NCBI GenBank assembly: GCA_030148625.1
Contig: JASBTC010000172.1
Span: forward strand, 1 to 18,464
Direction: 5' to 3'
Source: Sphingobium sp.
Lineage (GTDB): Bacteria > Pseudomonadota > Alphaproteobacteria > Sphingomonadales > Sphingomonadaceae
DNA: 18,464 nucleotides
The position numbers and the translations under genes are program-made. This document shows positions 1 to 7,234 of the stretch, piece by piece. Under the pieces are notes generated by a model. That model ran no database searches and had not been told where the DNA came from. It worked only from the letters and a program-made list of their open reading frames with translations. Every line of letters begins with the position of its first letter. Position 1 is the first letter of the stretch.

Positions 1-103
1 GGATCACCTCCGCGCCCATCTGCGCCAGATGCAGGCCGCAGGACGGACCAGCGATAAATGCCGCGCCTTCGACGACGCGCAGGCCATGGAGAAGATCGTA
101 CAT
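1..103 (-). CDS. CaiB/BaiF family (class III) CoA-transferase, N-terminal fragment cut by window edge
   Basis: Only the first 34 codons are inside the window. The reading frame begins at an ATG at 103-101 and stays open to position 1. The translation begins MYDLLHGLRVVEGAAF, followed by IAGPSCGLHLAQMGAEVI. This is the usual start of class III CoA-transferases: a short strand with 'LRVVE', then the Rossmann-like 'AGP.C...LA.MGAEVI'. These enzymes move CoA between carboxylic acids in the cytoplasm. The start codon overlaps the stop of the preceding oxidoreductase gene (TGATG), so the two are probably translationally coupled and this is the fourth gene of the leftward operon. The catalytic aspartate lies outside the window. 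The family is fairly certain; the substrate cannot be told. Confidence 0.8.
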   Translation of the reverse strand, partial: MYDLLHGLRVVEGAAFIAGPSCGLHLAQMGAEVI

Positions 104-1107
104 CAGCCGAGCTTTACCAGCGTGCGGCCGAGATTCGCGCCCGAAAAAAGACCGAAAAAGCCATCCAGCGCATGATCCACGCCGTCATAGACGGTTTCCG
201 CCTGGGTCAGCTTGCCCGCCTGATACCATGACGTCACTTCGCGCAGCAGCGCCGGTTCCAGATGGAAATAGTCGAGCGCGATGAAGCCCTGAAGGCGCAG
301 GCTCTTGACCACGGCCTGCATCAGGTTGCGCGGTGCGGCATTGGGCTCGGTCGCATTATATTGCGAGATCATGCCGCAGAGCGCGAAACGCGCCTTGGGA
401 TTGGCGATGGCGAGCGCGGCCTGGAGATGATCGCCGCCGACATTCTCGAAATAGACGTCGATCCCCTCGGGCGCGGCGCGCGCGAGCGCCTTGGTCAGGC
501 TGGGTTCCGCCTTGTAGTCGATCGCCTCATCGACGCCGAGCACGTCCTTGAGATACGCGACCTTCTCCGGCCCGCCGGCCGCGCCGATCACCTTGTGCCC
601 CCTCAATTTGGCGAACTGGCAGACATTGGAGCCGACGCCGCCCGACGCCGCGGAGACGAACACGACATCGCCCGGCTTGAGCGCCGCCACTTCGAACAAC
701 CCCGCATAGGCGGTCAGCCCGGTCATGCCGGCAAAACCGAGATAGGCGCGTTCGGGCAGGATGCTGCAATCGCGCGGTTTGAGCGCACTGGCCGGCGCAT
801 TGAACGCCTCGCGCCAGCCCAGCCGCGAAAACACGATATCGCCGGGGGCGAAAGCGGGGTCGTTGGACGCGACCACCGCACCGATCGCCGGCCCTTCCAT
901 CGCGGCGTCGAGCACGAAGGGCGGGATATAGGATTTGGCGTCGCTCATCCGGCCGCGCATCGCCGGATCGACCGCCATCCAGTGATTGCGTACCTGGACC
1001 TCCCCGGGCCCCGGCGCAGGCAGTTCGACCGATGCGATCTCGAAATCGTCGGGGACGGGCATGCCCACCGGCCGGCTGACCAGCCGGACTTCGCGCGACA
1101 TGGTCAT
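103..1107 (-). CDS. NADP-dependent oxidoreductase, MDR superfamily (CurA / prostaglandin reductase type)
   Basis: 334 residues, full length for zinc-free medium-chain reductases that use NADPH to reduce the double bond of enones and related alkenals, such as CurA and leukotriene B4 12-hydroxydehydrogenase. Visible marks are the N-terminal GroES-like domain with 'WMAVDPAMRGRM' (residues 43-54), the 'GMTGLTAYAGL' helix (127-137) and the NADPH-binding loop 'AASGGVGS' (153-160). No structural-zinc cysteine cluster is present. The start at 1107 is supported by AGGAGA six bases upstream; a second in-frame ATG two codons later has worse spacing. It lies 35 nt after the small acyl-CoA dehydrogenase subunit and overlaps the CoA-transferase gene by one base. 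In this operon it probably reduces a double bond in a catabolic intermediate. Family confidence is high; substrate unknown. Confidence 0.85.
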   Translation of the reverse strand: MTMSREVRLVSRPVGMPVPDDFEIASVELPAPGPGEVQVRNHWMAVDPAMRGRMSDAKSYIPPFVLDAAMEGPAIGAVVASNDPAFAPGDIVFSRLGWREAFNAPASALKPRDCSILPERAYLGFAGMTGLTAYAGLFEVAALKPGDVVFVSAASGGVGSNVCQFAKLRGHKVIGAAGGPEKVAYLKDVLGVDEAIDYKAEPSLTKALARAAPEGIDVYFENVGGDHLQAALAIANPKARFALCGMISQYNATEPNAAPRNLMQAVVKSLRLQGFIALDYFHLEPALLREVTSWYQAGKLTQAETVYDGVDHALDGFFGLFSGANLGRTLVKLG

Positions 1108-1142
1108 CTATCGTCTCCTGTCCCGATCACGCGCATTGCGGC

Positions 1143-2282
1143 TCAATGTCCGGTGAGCGTCGCAAAACGCTCGCGGTGATAGGCGGCGCTGCCATAGCTC
1201 ATGTCGGCGACACGGGCGTGCTTGTAATAATGACCCGCGTCATGCTCGTCAGTCATGCCGATCCCACCATGAAGCTGGATCATCTCGGCGGAGACGAGGC
1301 GAAGCGTCTCTCCCGCCAGTACCTTTGCGATCGATGCCAGCTCGGCAACATCGGGTCCGTCGCGATCGAGCGCGGCCAGCGCCGCCTCGACCGCCGAACG
1401 CGTCAGTTCGATTTCGCCGTAAAGCGCCGCCACGCGATGCTGCAGCGCCTGGAAAGTGCCGATGATCTCGCCGAACTGGACGCGCGTGCGCAGATAATCG
1501 AGCGTCGTGTCGAACGCCTCCTGCGCGGCACCGAGCATTTCGGCGGCGGCGCCGATGCGCGCGCGATCGAGGATCGCGTCGAGCAGCGCTGCGCCCTTCC
1601 CGGCCTCTCCCAGCACGGCGTCCGCGCCTAGCATCACATCGTCGAAATCGATCGCGGCCGCACCGCGCGTCTCGATTTCGACCAGCCCGGTCCGTTCGAC
1701 GCCATCGGCATCGGCCGCGACCAGGAAAAGCGTGAGGCCATCGCTTTCGCCAGGCGCGCCCGCACTGCGCGCCGCGACGATCAGCAGGTCGGCGGCCATG
1801 CCGTGCAGCACCGGCTGCTTGCTGCCGGTCAGCCGCCAGCCGGCACCATCGGCTTGCGCGCGCAGGCCGATGCCCGCCGGATCATGGCGCGCGCCCTCGT
1901 CGACGGCGAGCGTCGCGATCGCCGACCCGTCGGCGATGCGCGGCAGCCATTGCGCCTGCTGCGCGGCGGTGCCGCCCAGGCGCAACGCACTCGCGCCGGC
2001 CAGCGCGGAGCTCAATAGAGGGGAAGCGACCAATGTCCGCCCAAGCTGTTCGAGCACGAGCCCCAGGCTGGCATAACCGAAATCGGCACCGCCATGCGCT
2101 TCGGGCACGATCACGCTCGCCCAGCCCATTTCGGCGATCTCGGCATAGGTTGCGGGATCGAATCCCCGCACCGCCGCGCCATTGCCGCGCAATTTGCGCA
2201 AGGCGCTCACCGGCGCGCGCTGGCGCACCCAGGACTGGGCGGCATCGCGGAGCATGATCTGTTCTTCGGTGAGTTCGGACAT
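1143..2282 (-). CDS. Acyl-CoA dehydrogenase family protein, likely non-catalytic partner subunit
   Basis: 379 residues with an acyl-CoA dehydrogenase fold: alpha-helical N-terminus (SELTEEQIMLRDAAQSW), middle beta domain, and a C-terminal four-helix domain with 'RTRVQFGEIIGTFQALQHR' and 'QLHGGIGMTDEHDAGHYYKH'. The usual catalytic glutamates are not visible. At the helix-G site used by isovaleryl-CoA dehydrogenase the motif reads 'ILDRARIG' (Asp-Arg, not Glu), and at the C-terminal site the expected YEGT/EIQ region reads 'MSYGSAAYHRER'. This fits the partner subunit of heteromeric (alpha2beta2) dehydrogenases such as the mycobacterial steroid side-chain ChsE pairs. The gene starts 11 nt after the stop of the other subunit gene and has no clear Shine-Dalgarno of its own, so coupled translation is likely. 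The substrate is unknown. Confidence 0.87.
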   Translation of the reverse strand: MSELTEEQIMLRDAAQSWVRQRAPVSALRKLRGNGAAVRGFDPATYAEIAEMGWASVIVPEAHGGADFGYASLGLVLEQLGRTLVASPLLSSALAGASALRLGGTAAQQAQWLPRIADGSAIATLAVDEGARHDPAGIGLRAQADGAGWRLTGSKQPVLHGMAADLLIVAARSAGAPGESDGLTLFLVAADADGVERTGLVEIETRGAAAIDFDDVMLGADAVLGEAGKGAALLDAILDRARIGAAAEMLGAAQEAFDTTLDYLRTRVQFGEIIGTFQALQHRVAALYGEIELTRSAVEAALAALDRDGPDVAELASIAKVLAGETLRLVSAEMIQLHGGIGMTDEHDAGHYYKHARVADMSYGSAAYHRERFATLTGH

Positions 2283-2293
2283 GTCGGGACCGT

Positions 2294-3451
2294 TCAGCGT
2301 GACGGAAGGCCAAGCACGCGCTTGGCCGTGATGTTGTTCTGGATCTCGAAGCTGCCGCCATAGATCGAGAAGGCGCGGCTATGCAGCCAGGCGCGGGTCG
2401 CCTCGAGCTCATCCTCGGCAAAGCCCGGCGCTTCCCAGCCCAGCCCCTGGTTGCCGAGAATATCGACGACGAGTTCGGCGCGTTCCTGCGAAACCGCGGC
2501 GCCCAGATTCTTGAGCACCGAGACGGCGGCGCTGACGCCATTCTCCGCCCTGGCCGCCGCCGCCGACCGATTGACATAATGGGTATAGGCACGGTTGCGG
2601 ATCGCATTGTCGACGATGCGCTGGCGCAGCACGGGGTCGGCAATCCGGCCGCGCTCGTCGACCCCCAGATAGCGCTTGGCGAATTCGGCCAGGCTCGGCG
2701 CATCGACACGCCCGGTCGCCAGGCTGTCGCGCTCGAACTGGAGCAGGCGCTTGGCGATCCCCCAGCCCTGGTTGATCCCCCCGACCATATTCTCCTTGGG
2801 GACCGCGACGTCGGTGAAGAAGACCTCGCAGAAATGCGTCGATCCGCTGATGAGCTCGATCGGCCGCGCCTCGACGCCCGGCGCATGCATATCGATCAGC
2901 AGGAAACTGATCCCGCCCTGCTTGCGACTGGTGTCGGTACGGACCAGCGCAAAACACCAATCGGCATGGTTGGCGCCGGAGGTCCAGATCTTCTGGCCAT
3001 TGACCAGCCAGTGATCGCCCCTGTCCTCGCAGCGCGTCTGCAGCGAGGCGAGATCGGAGCCGGCGCCGGGCTCGGAAAAACCCTGGCACCAGCGCACTTC
3101 GCCACGCGCGATCGGCGGAACGAAACGGCTTTTCTGCTCTTCGGTGCCATATTCGAGCAATGTCGGGCCGAGCATCATCTGGCCATAGGTGCGATTGGGC
3201 GGGAAGGCGCCGATCCGCGTCATCTCCTCCGCGATGATCCGGGCCTCGTCCTCCGACAGGCCGCCGCCGCCATAATCGACAGGCCAGGTCGGCGCGCCCC
3301 AGCCGCGCTCGACCACGCGTTTCAGCCACAGGCCGAAATCGGGATCCGCATCGGCATAGGCGGCGTCGGTCTGATAGGGTTGCGGGCTCTTGAAAGCGAG
3401 CGAGCGCGGAAAATTCGCGTCGAGCCAGGCCGCGACCTCCGCGCGAAACAT
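2294..3451 (-). CDS. Acyl-CoA dehydrogenase family protein, likely catalytic subunit of a heteromeric pair
   Basis: 385 residues from the chosen start. It contains the flavin/substrate signature 'WCQGFSEPGAGSDLASLQ' (residues 121-138), 'KIWTSGANHADWC' (154-166) and the C-terminal 'YGGSFEIQNNI'. The MCAD-type catalytic Glu after the Tyr is replaced by Gly, but 'LLQFERDSLATG' supplies Glu240 at the position of the isovaleryl-CoA dehydrogenase base, so this is probably the subunit that carries out alpha,beta-dehydrogenation. The frame is open to an ATG at 3502, but that codon has no ribosome binding site. The ATG at 3451 has GGAGGA six bases upstream and begins MFRAEVAAWLDANFP, the normal N-terminus of the family. 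It is the first gene of the leftward operon and is divergent from the TetR gene at 3749. Confidence 0.88.
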   Translation of the reverse strand: MFRAEVAAWLDANFPRSLAFKSPQPYQTDAAYADADPDFGLWLKRVVERGWGAPTWPVDYGGGGLSEDEARIIAEEMTRIGAFPPNRTYGQMMLGPTLLEYGTEEQKSRFVPPIARGEVRWCQGFSEPGAGSDLASLQTRCEDRGDHWLVNGQKIWTSGANHADWCFALVRTDTSRKQGGISFLLIDMHAPGVEARPIELISGSTHFCEVFFTDVAVPKENMVGGINQGWGIAKRLLQFERDSLATGRVDAPSLAEFAKRYLGVDERGRIADPVLRQRIVDNAIRNRAYTHYVNRSAAAARAENGVSAAVSVLKNLGAAVSQERAELVVDILGNQGLGWEAPGFAEDELEATRAWLHSRAFSIYGGSFEIQNNITAKRVLGLPSR

Positions 3452-3457
3452 TTCCGT

Positions 3458-3463
3458 TCCTCC
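3458..3463 (-). promoter_or_regulatory. Shine-Dalgarno sequence deciding the start of the first acyl-CoA dehydrogenase
   Basis: GGAGGA on the minus strand lies six bases before the ATG at 3451. It favours that start over the in-frame ATG at 3502, which has no such motif. Confidence 0.7.
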
Positions 3464-3584
3464 CTGCCCGTTCACGTCCACCCCTCTCCACTTCCCTTCC
3501 ATCGGCCCGCTTGCATCGCCATCCCATTGGGGACAGCCGCCATATCCGGTTCAACCGCCGCAATTCGCGGGCTCTGATCCGACT

Positions 3585-3608
3585 AAAATTGCATTGCCGT
3601 ATACTTTT
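3585..3608 (+). promoter_or_regulatory. Candidate operator (motif A) in the divergent acyl-CoA dehydrogenase / TetR intergenic region
   Basis: The 297-bp gap 3452-3748 has no gene. It contains an AT-rich patch unlike its GC-rich surroundings, with the core ATTGCATT followed by GTATAC. A related sequence on the opposite strand precedes the hydratase-family gene (4505-4528); about 16 of 24 aligned positions agree. Both sites flank the TetR gene, so they could be its binding sites. The dyad symmetry is weak, and a shared 8-mer alone is not significant. Confidence 0.25.
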
Positions 3609-3664
3609 GTGGCACAGTTCGCGCTGCGGAGCAAGGCCGTGTTGGCATGGAGGCGGGAGCAAAC

Positions 3665-3692
3665 TTGCGTGATGGAGCAAGATTTCTATAGT
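3665..3692 (+). promoter_or_regulatory. Candidate sigma-70 promoter for the TetR gene
   Basis: TTGCGT at 3665-3670 and TATAGT at 3687-3692 (five of six matches to TATAAT) are separated by 16 bases. This predicts a transcript start near 3699, about 50 bases before the TetR ATG at 3749. It is sequence-based only, and the -35 element is weak. Confidence 0.35.
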
Positions 3693-3748
3693 GAGCGGAG
3701 GCGCGTGACGGCTGCGCGCCCCGGGATCCCGCAGGACAATAGAGCTTA

Positions 3749-4468
3749 ATGACAATCGAACCGGACCGGGGACTCGTTTATTCCAGCGCGGCCATTCACG
3801 AGCGCCGCCGCCGCATCCTCGAAGAGACGCGCAAGATGATCGCCGAGCGGGGGCTTTCGGGCTTCAGCATGGACGAGATCTGCAAGCGCTCCGGCGTCGC
3901 GAAGCGCACCCTCTACAATGCGTTCCAGACCAAGGAGCGCATGGTCGCGATCGCGATCCACGAATATTTCGAACGCTTCATCTCGCGCCTGCCCTATACG
4001 GGCCCGCAAGGCACGATGAAGCGCAACATCGAGCGGATGGTGTTCGTGATCGAGCGCAACCGCCAGATCCGCAACTATATCAGCGCGATCATGTCGCTCT
4101 ATTTCGCGCCCAATGCCGATCCCGACATCTGGACGACGATGCATTCGATGGCGGTGAAACCCAATCTGCAATGGATCCAGGCGCTGAAGGCCCGCCGCCA
4201 GCTCCAGCCCTGGATCGACGTCGACACGCTGGCCGACGATATCGTGCGCTGCGAATATGCGATCGTGAACGACTGGTGCCAGGGGCGCATCGAGGATGAC
4301 GGCGTGACGCTCCATCTGGTTTCGAGCGTGCTGACGGTGATGGCGGGCGCAACGCGCGGCATGGCGCGCCGCGAGATCGAACAGGCGCTGCAGGATTATC
4401 AGCAATCGGGCCCGCCCGTTTCCGCGCAGCCGGCGATGCGGATCGAGGACGCCGTCGCGCAAGGCTGA
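3749..4468 (+). CDS. TetR/AcrR family transcriptional regulator
   Basis: 239 residues. The N-terminal DNA-binding domain is clear: 'RRRRILEETRKMIAERG' followed by the helix-turn-helix 'FSMDEICKRSGVAKRTLYNAF' (residues 39-59) and 'TKERMVAIAI'. The C-terminal helical ligand-binding part is not recognisable to a subfamily. The ATG at 3749 is the only reasonable start; AGGA lies about a dozen bases upstream, so translation may be weak. The gene is divergent from the acyl-CoA dehydrogenase operon and in line with the hydratase-family and flavin-reductase genes. The simplest inference is that it controls both sides in response to an acyl-CoA or related intermediate. Confidence 0.9.
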   Translation: MTIEPDRGLVYSSAAIHERRRRILEETRKMIAERGLSGFSMDEICKRSGVAKRTLYNAFQTKERMVAIAIHEYFERFISRLPYTGPQGTMKRNIERMVFVIERNRQIRNYISAIMSLYFAPNADPDIWTTMHSMAVKPNLQWIQALKARRQLQPWIDVDTLADDIVRCEYAIVNDWCQGRIEDDGVTLHLVSSVLTVMAGATRGMARREIEQALQDYQQSGPPVSAQPAMRIEDAVAQG

Positions 4469-4504
4469 ACCGGGCGAATCCGCAGGCCAGCGCAAACGGG
4501 CTAG

Positions 4505-4528
4505 AATTTTAACCTGTAATGCAATATT
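4505..4528 (-). promoter_or_regulatory. Candidate operator (motif A, second copy) upstream of the hydratase-family gene
   Basis: The 106-bp gap between the TetR stop and the next start has an AT-rich segment whose minus-strand reading contains ATTGCATT followed by a GGTTA block, related to the patch at 3585-3608. It would lie in the promoter region of the hydratase-family gene. This is a weak resemblance seen by eye. Confidence 0.22.
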
Positions 4529-4574
4529 GGAGCGGGACGGCGACGATAACGACCGGAGAGCGAGGCGTGGCGCG

Positions 4575-5375
4575 ATGACGAATTCACACCCATCGGACGG
4601 CGCCGTCACGCCGAAACTCCTGGCCGAACGCCGCGATGGCGACGTGGTTCTCGTCACACTCGACCGGCCCGAGGCGAAGAACGCCGTTTCGTTCGAAATG
4701 TGGCGCGCCTTTGCCGAATTGCTCGATTCGCTCGACCATGAGACGCCGGCGCGCGCGCTGGTGATCCACGGCGCCGACGGCTTTTTCTCGGTCGGCGGCG
4801 ACCTGAAGATCCCGCCGGCGCGTGGTGAAGGTGCGCTGGCGCTCGCGACACGGCTCGAATGGGGCCAGCGCGTGATCGCCCGGCTGCGACGACTGCCGAT
4901 CCCGGTGATCGCCGCGGTCGAAGGCGGCGCCTATGGCGTGGGCTGGGGCCTGGTTCTGGCCTGCGACATGGTCTTCGCATCGTCGAGTGCGCAGTTCGGC
5001 GCGCCGTTCGTCGATTTCGGACTGGTGCCCGATGGCGGATCGGCCTGGTTCCTGACCCGACAGCTCGGCCGGCACCGCGCCGCGGATCTGCTTTTCTCCG
5101 GACGAACGGTCGACGCGGCGGAAGCGCTTGCGCTGGGGCTCGTCAGCCGGCTGCACGATCCCGGCACCGTCACCGATGCGGCGCTGACCTTTGCCGCGAC
5201 GATCGGCAAGGGCAATCGCCACGCCGTCGAACTCACCAAAAGGCTGCTCCAGACCGCCAGCGGCAGCGACCTGGACGCGGCGCATGCGTTGGAACTCGCT
5301 TATTGCGCGATCCTGCAGGATGGCGACGAACTGGCACGGGCGCGCGAAGCCTTTGCCAAGCGCCCAAAGGCCTAG
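4575..5375 (+). CDS. Enoyl-CoA hydratase/isomerase family (crotonase) protein, isomerase-like active site
   Basis: 266 residues from the ATG at 4575. The frame can be extended to a TTG at 4527, but that adds a charged, non-conserved leader; GAGG lies about nine bases before 4575. The crotonase fold is clear: 'LVTLDRPEAKNAVS' (26-39), the oxyanion-hole segment 'GADGFFSVGGDL' (67-77), 'VEGGAYGVGWGLVLACD' (115-131) and 'GLVPDGGSAWFL' (149-160). Both glutamates of classical hydratases are replaced: Val127 at the rat Glu144 site and Phe145 at the Glu164 site. Asp153 stands where dienoyl-CoA isomerase and PaaG-type isomerases keep an Asp. It is therefore more likely a double-bond isomerase or other crotonase activity than a hydratase. 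It is followed after three bases by the flavin reductase gene. Confidence 0.85.
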   Translation: MTNSHPSDGAVTPKLLAERRDGDVVLVTLDRPEAKNAVSFEMWRAFAELLDSLDHETPARALVIHGADGFFSVGGDLKIPPARGEGALALATRLEWGQRVIARLRRLPIPVIAAVEGGAYGVGWGLVLACDMVFASSSAQFGAPFVDFGLVPDGGSAWFLTRQLGRHRAADLLFSGRTVDAAEALALGLVSRLHDPGTVTDAALTFAATIGKGNRHAVELTKRLLQTASGSDLDAAHALELAYCAILQDGDELARAREAFAKRPKA

Positions 5376-5378
5376 CGC

Positions 5379-6017
5379 GTGGAACTCGACATGCGCAGCC
5401 TGCCGCTCGCGGCACGCTACAAGATCCTCAATTCCACGGTGACGCCACGCCCGATCGCCTGGATCACATCATTGTCGGAAAGCGGCGTGCTCAACGCGGC
5501 GCCCTACAGCTTCTTCAACGCGGTCGGCGACGATCCGCCGATGCTGGTGCACGGGCTGCTCAAGCATCATGTCCATAAGGGCCTGAAGAACACGGCGTCG
5601 AACATCGTCGCTACGCACGAATATGTCGTCAATCTGGTGTGCGAGGACGATGCCGAACGCATGGTGCTGACCAGCGTCGATGCGCCCGACGAGGTCAGCG
5701 AGATCGACTATGCCGGGATCGAGACAGTGCCGTCGACCGCGGTAAAACCGCCACGGATCGCGAGCAGCCCGGTCAGCTTCGAATGCCGCCTGGTGCAGGT
5801 GATCGACTTTCCGCGGCAATCGGTGGTGCTGGGCGAGATACTGGTGACGCACATCAAGGACGAATTCGTGCTCGATCCCGTCAAACTCTATCTGGACACG
5901 CCGGCGATGAAGCTAATCGGACGCACGCATGGCAGCGGCTGGTATGTCCGCAATTCGGACCGGATGCAGATCGACCGGCTGGATTATGATCCGGATTGGA
6001 TGGCGAAGGGCGGCTGA
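5379..6017 (+). CDS. Flavin reductase family protein (FMN-binding split barrel, DIM6/NTAB type)
   Basis: 212 residues. The FMN-binding split-barrel signature is near the N-terminus: 'TPRPIAWITSLSESG' (about 22-36) followed by 'NAAPYSFFNAVGDDPPML' (38-55). The rest has the family's 'NIVATHEYVVNLV' and 'SFECRLVQVIDFP' strands. Such proteins are NAD(P)H:flavin reductases that feed two-component monooxygenases, or flavoredoxins. No monooxygenase partner is in the window. The start is GTG at 5379, three bases after the previous stop, with AAAGG eight bases upstream; the ATG at 5391 is an alternative. It ends the rightward TetR-crotonase-reductase unit. The family is also structurally related to F420-binding FDORs, but the sequence looks like the flavin branch. 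Confidence 0.85.
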   Translation: MELDMRSLPLAARYKILNSTVTPRPIAWITSLSESGVLNAAPYSFFNAVGDDPPMLVHGLLKHHVHKGLKNTASNIVATHEYVVNLVCEDDAERMVLTSVDAPDEVSEIDYAGIETVPSTAVKPPRIASSPVSFECRLVQVIDFPRQSVVLGEILVTHIKDEFVLDPVKLYLDTPAMKLIGRTHGSGWYVRNSDRMQIDRLDYDPDWMAKGG

Positions 6018-6052
6018 GCGTCGGTCTTCGTTCGACGGCCAGCCTCCCCCCC

Positions 6053-6140
6053 GTCACCCTGAACTTGTTTCAGGGTCCATGCCGAAACGGACGTGAGGGT
6101 GCGGGTTGCGGCATGGATGCTGAAACAAGTTCAGCATGAC
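6053..6140. repeat. Paired palindromic intergenic repeat (REP/BIME-like) between convergent genes
   Basis: Two 32-base arms, 6053-6084 and 6109-6140, are inverted copies of each other separated by a 24-base loop. They differ at four places. Each arm is itself a hairpin: CCCTGAA/TTCAGGG in the left arm and ATGCTGAA/TTCAGCAT in the right arm, around a 5-base loop. The arm differences keep the pairing inside each arm intact. The element lies in the gap between the flavin reductase stop (6017) and the convergent lipoprotein stop (6191), where it could act as a bidirectional terminator or RNA stabiliser. I recall very similar sequences scattered through sphingomonad genomes. Confidence 0.85.
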
Positions 6141-6190
6141 GAAGTGAGCCGCGGCTTCAAAAAATACGTCCGGGATGATGGATGCCCCCT

Positions 6191-7234
6191 TCAACCCCGC
6201 CAGTGCGGCAGCGGCAAGCCCGGCGTGTCCACCCGCAGTTTCCACAATTTCCCGTTGCGCATCGACGCGATGTAAAGCTCGCGCAGGTCCGGGCCACCAA
6301 AGGCGAGGCCGGTCGGCATCTGGATCTTCGCCGATCCGGCATCGACGATCACGTCGATCACTTGCCCCCGGGGGGTGATCGCGACGATGCGGTTGGCGAA
6401 GGGAATGGTCGCCCAGAGATTGCCCGCAGCGTCGAAGGCGATGCCGTCGGGATGGCCGAGCCGGACGCGCTCGGCGGGCGGCATCGCAACGATCGTGCTG
6501 GCCTGGAGATTGTCGGGCGCCTCGCCGAGTTGCGGGCCCCAGATGACGGGATCGCCATAGCCCCCGTCGCGGCCGCGGGTGAGCCGGACGATATTGCCGG
6601 CCGCGGTCTGCGCGACGTAAAGATGGCTGAAATCGGCATCGAAGCAGCAGCCATTGGCGCCGCGAATACCCTCATGCACCATCTCCACCCGGCCCGCCGG
6701 ATCGACGCGATAGACGAAGCCCGCCGGGTTGGTCGTGCCGATATTGGTGGGATCGGACCAGGTGGAATGGGTGCAATAGACCGATCCATCCTGGCCGAGC
6801 GCCGGGCCGTTCGAGGCGACGAGGGGGCGTCCGCCAATCTCCGCGGCGATGGTCTCGATCGCGCCGCTCTCCAGATCCAGCAGCTGGAGCGTGCCGGGCA
6901 AATTCTTGAGCAGCCCGAAATTGGCGATGATCATCCGCCCCTGACGATCGAGCGCGATGCCATTGGCAGCCGGCGCGACACCGATCGGGCGCCTTGCACC
7001 GCCCGGCGCGATCTCGATCACCGCGGCGGCGGCGGAAGAAACATAAGCGCGGCCGTCCCGCGCCAGCGCGACGCTTTCGGGGCGTTCGATCCCGTCGGCC
7101 ACCAGTTCCAGCGCCTCCAGCGACATCGGTCGCGGCGATACGCCGCCAGCAAAGTCGGAACGCGAGCACGCAGCGAGCGTGGCCGTCGCCAGCAGCGAGC
7201 CGAGCATCGTCCGGCGCGGAATCGGTGGCATCAT
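6191..7234 (-). CDS. SMP-30/gluconolactonase-like beta-propeller protein, Tat-type lipoprotein
   Basis: 347 residues. The N-terminus 'PIPRRTMLGSLLATATLAAC' has a twin arginine (7-8), a hydrophobic stretch and a lipobox ending at Cys23. This predicts Tat export and lipid anchoring facing the periplasm. The mature part has repeated propeller strands: 'GIERPESVALARDGRAYVS', 'PNGIALDRQGRMIIANF', 'NGCCFDADFSHLYVAQ' and 'HPDGIAFDAAGNLWA'. The Glu, Asn and Asp residues fit metal ligands of the SMP-30/gluconolactonase superfamily, whose members hydrolyse lactones. Strictosidine-synthase-like propellers are the alternative. It is the last gene of the long leftward operon and overlaps the preceding gene's stop; the start may be 7234 (ATGA overlap) or the next ATG at 7231. 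A periplasmic lactonase role is an inference. Confidence 0.82.
   Translation of the reverse strand: MMPPIPRRTMLGSLLATATLAACSRSDFAGGVSPRPMSLEALELVADGIERPESVALARDGRAYVSSAAAAVIEIAPGGARRPIGVAPAANGIALDRQGRMIIANFGLLKNLPGTLQLLDLESGAIETIAAEIGGRPLVASNGPALGQDGSVYCTHSTWSDPTNIGTTNPAGFVYRVDPAGRVEMVHEGIRGANGCCFDADFSHLYVAQTAAGNIVRLTRGRDGGYGDPVIWGPQLGEAPDNLQASTIVAMPPAERVRLGHPDGIAFDAAGNLWATIPFANRIVAITPRGQVIDVIVDAGSAKIQMPTGLAFGGPDLRELYIASMRNGKLWKLRVDTPGLPLPHWRG

Noticed and set aside
3452..3502. Longer start for the catalytic acyl-CoA dehydrogenase subunit
   Set aside because: No ribosome binding site precedes 3502, and the added residues are not family-like.
5379..6017. F420-dependent split-barrel (FDOR) enzyme linked to the FO synthase gene
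   Set aside because: The 'RPIAWITS...NAAPYSFFN' signature is that of FMN-binding flavin reductases, and the gene is 12 kb from the FO synthase gene in another unit.
6053..6140. CRISPR repeat or insertion-sequence end
   Set aside because: There is only one inverted pair, no spacer array, no transposase and no target-site duplication; it fits a REP-like intergenic palindrome.
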